Shown here piece after piece: positions 7,101 to 8,436 of a stretch of 8,436 nt of DNA. The position numbers were made by a program, and so were the translations under genes. Source of the DNA: Pseudomonadota bacterium (lineage in GTDB: Bacteria > Myxococcota > Polyangia > Polyangiales > Polyangiaceae); the NCBI GenBank assembly GCA_023419055.1, contig JAEZYO010000326.1, positions 1 through 8,436 of the forward strand, written 5' to 3'. How positions within the stretch are numbered: the first letter of the stretch is position 1; each line of letters starts with the position of its first letter. The notes beneath the pieces are model-generated. The model did not search any database. It saw only the letters and a program-made list of their open reading frames with translations, and was not told the DNA's origin.

Positions 7101-7868
7101 ACGTTCGCGGAGCGCCTACGGAAGCTCGAAGCCCATCGCGTCACGGGCGCGCCTCCAATCGGGCTCGAGGAGGCACATGCGCTGGCCGCATCCGCGGCTT
7201 CCGAACGCGAGCGCGCGGAGTCGGAGCACAACGCCGCCCAGCTTGACCTCCGGCGCGACGACGAACGCCGGACGGCGCACGCTGCGCTCGGCGAGGAGAT
7301 GGCCAAGGCCGAGGCCGACTTCGCCCGGTGGGGTACGCTCGCCGACCTCATCGGCTCGCACGACGGCCGCGCCCTGCGGGTGTTCGCTCAGGGGCTCACG
7401 CTAGATGCCCTCATCGTGGCCGCGAACGAGCACCTCGCCACCCTCGCACCGCGCTACCAACTGGAGCGCGTCCCGCGTCGCGACCTCGACCTCCAAGTTG
7501 TGGACGGCGATCTAGGCAACGAGGTTCGCGGGGTGAACGGCCTCTCCGGTGGAGAGAGCTTTCTTGTCTCCCTTGCGCTCGCCCTTGGCCTGGCTTCGCT
7601 CTCGACGCGCCGGAGCCAGGCCCGGACGCTCTTCATCGACGAGGGCTTCGGAACATTAGACCGGGACACGCTGGAGCAGGCCATGGCGGCAATCGACCAG
7701 CTCCGGAGCGGGAACCGGACGGTCGGCGTCATCTCGCACGTTCCGGAGCTGCACGAGCGAATCGGCGTGCAGGTCACGGTCGAGCGCGTCAGCGCGGGGC
7801 GGAGCAGGCTCGTGGTCCCGAGAGTGCTCGCGGCCCAAGGCGAGGACGCGGAGCGCAAGGCCTTGTAG
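4104..7868 (+). CDS. sbcC: SbcC: Rad50/SMC-like ATPase subunit of SbcCD
   Basis: A 1254-aa protein starting at GTG 4104 (MRILAIRGRNLASLYG, the usual SbcC N-terminus). The N-terminal ATPase half carries Walker A GPTGSGKST (37-45) and a Q-loop at Q174. A long alanine-, glutamate- and arginine-rich coiled coil runs from about 190 to 610. It turns at the zinc hook CPLC (C615, C618, followed by GATEHP) and returns from about 640 to 1060. The C-terminal ATPase half has the signature LSGGES (1147-1152), Walker B TLFIDEGFGTLD (D1179, E1180) and the switch histidine H1212 (ISHVPE). ATP binding joins the two heads, the zinc hook joins two coiled-coil arms, and the assembly feeds DNA ends to the SbcD nuclease. 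The protein is about 200 residues longer than E. coli SbcC (1048 aa), mostly in the coiled coils. The Q-loop reads PQFEF where the family usually has QG followed by Q, E or D, a replacement of the glycine by phenylalanine. All catalytic residues are present, so an active enzyme is expected. Confidence 0.97.
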   Translation: MRILAIRGRNLASLYGDFELTLDRGPIAEAGLFSIAGPTGSGKSTLIDALCLALYCETPRFDSRGKGVRPGRPDQVEDDLVDANDRRNLLSRGTGDGHAEVDFEGMDERRWRARWEVRRARGKADGRFQKEQFTLCALDGAGDKYSGLAEVKRRIVELVGYTFDEFRRAVVLPQFEFRAFLDADANTRAAILERVTGTEIYGRLSQQAHERAAEVRTARDAVLQRAGDVQPLGAAERTALEDSVASLLAARTAAGDAAKAAEADARWLEADAALAGELASAGEQVADARAQVGAAEARRRILSEVEVAEPLRPIRSEAIRTASHAEATARRRGQAEEAQQAAVAARDGQASASEKAHVELEAVLAETEGLRPDLERARELDLRLEGAVAAAKQADGKLEKATSDRRAAAEVVEDVERRIADARAQRHAAADWLAHRGAERTLAGEWARWKALLRDHAAVIRDLAATVATAETWRKALVKHETERDTLRTSVAQYRSVFEAASEQLRAAVTASGTDDLVALSTRVKVAGERNAWTLDVLEAARQARAVAEERDRTAHEAAESRAALDALAEEDRALAERMRLAEARLGAAEEALSRLNAALSLEERRAELREGEPCPLCGATEHPYAHGAPGGSAVAAQSQAVADEKAAVASIRAEAWRVAEETATERQRASQVAQSLQRQQQALANAEERYAALRSSAGDDALPASARQALEAATACAARAAAETNAAQAAQAVALERAALVGGARVEVENARSSLDSAERELATAELELARDGGLLREAEERVRGHTIRRDALESELEPVLGFRQGWREEARADGTALVRSCELIADAHAQRSRTVEETAVSLAGLEVERESARARLEERTGAVQLASEEAEAARGMAHVLQQERRQVLGGRPLDAVVTERTAAERAARITAETSAELLSKAEQHVSAAKASLAAAESAAAEAAEAAVLASGALADALAARSLDCPRLDALLARGPEWIARERSELAELNDAVRTADATFAERLRKLEAHRVTGAPPIGLEEAHALAASAASERERAESEHNAAQLDLRRDDERRTAHAALGEEMAKAEADFARWGTLADLIGSHDGRALRVFAQGLTLDALIVAANEHLATLAPRYQLERVPRRDLDLQVVDGDLGNEVRGVNGLSGGESFLVSLALALGLASLSTRRSQARTLFIDEGFGTLDRDTLEQAMAAIDQLRSGNRTVGVISHVPELHERIGVQVTVERVSAGRSRLVVPRVLAAQGEDAERKAL

Positions 7869-7912
7869 CGCGTGCAGGCCTTGACCCGGATCAACCCCGA
7901 ACCCGTGGCGTC

Positions 7913-7949
7913 TCCCGGACCCGGGATACACGGTGTCCGCCTATGCGGA
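7913..7949 (+). terminator. Two small hairpins downstream of sbcC, possible terminator
   Basis: TCCCGG/CCGGGA (7913-7926, about four-base loop) and TCCGC/GCGGA (7936-7949, CTAT loop) lie in tandem 45-80 bases past the sbcC stop. Neither is followed by a T-run, so an intrinsic terminator cannot be claimed; they could aid factor-dependent termination or protect the mRNA end. Apart from these and the features given separately, the 250 bases from 7869 to 8118 show no coding signal on either strand. Confidence 0.25.
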
Positions 7950-8018
7950 GCAAGCGCGGTCGGACTCGGAGGACGGGCCACATCGATGTCGGTCGATCTC
8001 GTGGCGTAGAGCGGCGGA

Positions 8019-8089
8019 GCGGGTGTGCCGAGCGGTTCGCAATCTCGGGACGGTGGTATGCTCATCCCGTTCGGGTCAGCCGCACCCGC
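8019..8089 (+). other. Foldable segment with 9-bp closing stem, possible structured leader
   Basis: GCGGGTGTG (8019-8027) pairs with CGCACCCGC (8081-8089) with one G-T wobble, enclosing 53 bases. Inside are three short stems that share bases and so exclude one another: CCGAG/CTCGG (8028-8032 with 8044-8048), CGGGA/TCCCG (8046-8050 with 8065-8069) and CCCG/CGGG (8066-8075). Competing hairpins 30 bases ahead of a start codon resemble an attenuator or structured 5' leader. An extended -10 match inside the same segment argues for a promoter instead. The 71-base span and GTTCG motif recall a tRNA, but no cloverleaf forms. Confidence 0.2.
8054..8062 (+). promoter_or_regulatory. Extended -10 promoter element ahead of the last gene
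   Basis: TGG-TATGCT matches an extended -10 (TGn plus a TANNNT hexamer) and uses the same hexamer as the one before sbcD. A partial -35, TTCGCA (8036-8041), lies 15 bases upstream, which is short. Initiation would fall near 8069, giving a leader of about 50 bases before the GTG at 8119. Confidence 0.3.
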
Positions 8090-8118
8090 GGTGTGTCCTG
8101 ACGAAGGCGGGGCGACGC

Positions 8119-8436
8119 GTGCCCGAGCGACCGTTCTTCAACCACGGCATCGATGCACTCGAGCAGCTCGTCGCGCGCTCGCAGACCGATGAGAAGACGC
8201 TCGGAGCCGTGCAGGAGGAGCTCGGGCACCGCAGCAGCGAAAGAGCACTCGCGCTCAAGCAACGTGTCGCAGAGGCGCTCGCTCGGACCTCAGGCGAACC
8301 CCCGGCGAGAACCACGACGCTCCCGCGCACGAACAGCGCTACAGCAGCGCCGCGCACGAACAGCGCGGTACCACCGCGAGCAAGAGTCGTCCACGCTGGC
8401 CAGGAGAGTTCGGCCTCGAGGAATTCGACTGCGGGG
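8119..8436 (+). CDS. Unidentified protein, N-terminal part (3' partial)
   Basis: A frame from GTG 8119 stays open for 106 codons to the window end. It begins MPERPFFNHGIDALEQLV and continues with an amphipathic, charged helical stretch to about residue 55 (EELGHRSSERALALKQRVAEAL). A proline-, threonine-, alanine- and serine-rich linker follows, with the segment PRTNSA twice nine codons apart. There is no signal peptide or membrane segment. A compact helical N-domain joined by a flexible linker suggests a multi-domain soluble protein whose main domain lies beyond the window. I do not recognise the family. GAAGG (8103-8107) and GGGG (8109-8112) are the only Shine-Dalgarno candidates, and neither is ideal. 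In-frame GTG 8053 is a possible longer start, but its added residues lack coding character. The opposite strand has only a serine/arginine-rich antisense frame here. A promoter-like element and 250 non-coding bases separate the gene from sbcC, so it probably has its own transcript. Confidence 0.7.
   Translation, partial: MPERPFFNHGIDALEQLVARSQTDEKTLGAVQEELGHRSSERALALKQRVAEALARTSGEPPARTTTLPRTNSATAAPRTNSAVPPRARVVHAGQESSASRNSTAG
8323..8366 (+). repeat. Imperfect 27-base tandem repeat inside the last coding frame
   Basis: The 17 bases CCGCGCACGAACAGCGC occur at 8323-8339 and again, identically, at 8350-8366. The 27-base offset is exactly nine codons, so the repeat adds PRTNSA twice to the linker without shifting the frame. 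This supports the plus-strand frame as coding and marks a region prone to length change by slippage. Confidence 0.8.

Noticed and set aside
7980..7989. Perfect 10-base palindrome ACATCGATGT downstream of sbcC
   Set aside because: A 10-base palindrome is expected by chance about once in every 1000 bases, and its resemblance to the arms of the 2822-2841 dyad is too short to mean a shared site.
8019..8089. tRNA-like segment of 71 bases with a 9-bp end stem and GTTCG
   Set aside because: No anticodon stem with a seven-base loop and no paired T-stem can be formed, so it is not called as a tRNA.
7328..8101. Plus-strand 257-codon frame spanning the end of sbcC and the following gap
   Set aside because: Most of it overlaps the conserved sbcC ATPase motifs in another frame, and the part beyond 7868 has no coding bias or motif.
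8076..8357. Minus-strand 93-codon frame at the right end
   Set aside because: It is serine/alanine-rich and antisense to the plus-strand frame from 8119, whose in-frame repeat, helix pattern and codon bias are better.
1..8436. CRISPR arrays, insertion-sequence ends, rRNA genes
   Set aside because: No spaced direct repeats, terminal inverted repeats with target duplications, transposase motifs or rRNA-like conserved segments were seen.

Overview
The window is high-GC bacterial DNA, about two thirds G+C by eye, with strong G/C preference at third codon positions. That bias also opens long antisense frames with no recognisable protein in them. The host phylum cannot be fixed from the sequence. 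The gene types (SbcD/SbcC, a TerB-BRCT protein, an SF1 helicase with a Vsr/DUF559-type nuclease domain) suit a large-genome high-GC soil or environmental bacterium, and the setting looks like a DNA-repair or genome-defence neighbourhood rather than a housekeeping operon.

Layout. Positions 1-51 hold what looks like the lysine-rich C-terminal tail of an upstream gene. From 66 or, more likely, 138 to 1706 (+) lies the C-terminal part of a superfamily 1 (UPF1/Dna2-like) helicase ending in a PD-(D/E)XK domain. Motifs II, III, V and VI are present, but the Walker A half is absent from the window, and codon bias suggests it was lost rather than lying just upstream. A 112-base gap with a weak hairpin separates it from a convergent gene, 2739-1819 (-), which has two TerB-like helical units followed by a LigA-type BRCT domain. 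This gene is divergent from sbcD (2869-4104, +), which is translationally coupled to sbcC (4104-7868, +) through the overlap TAGTG and a strong AGGAGG ribosome binding site. The 129-base divergent region holds a good sigma-70-like promoter for the TerB-BRCT gene, a possible -10 element for sbcD, and two inverted repeats. Both start codons lie 7-8 bases behind a -10-like hexamer and lack a convincing Shine-Dalgarno sequence, so both mRNAs may be leaderless. After sbcC come 250 non-coding bases with small hairpins, a foldable 71-base segment and an extended -10 match. A new reading frame then starts at 8119 and runs off the end of the window.

How they may work together. SbcD (Mre11 family) and SbcC (Rad50 family) form the nuclease-ATPase complex that opens hairpins, trims blocked DNA ends and degrades foreign or palindromic DNA. 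A BRCT protein divergently transcribed from an Mre11-Rad50 pair recalls, by analogy only, the BRCT-bearing Nbs1 subunit of the eukaryotic MRN complex. The nearby helicase-nuclease and the unidentified last gene could belong to the same DNA-end-processing or anti-phage cluster, but only sbcD and sbcC are linked by operon structure. The functional grouping is inference.
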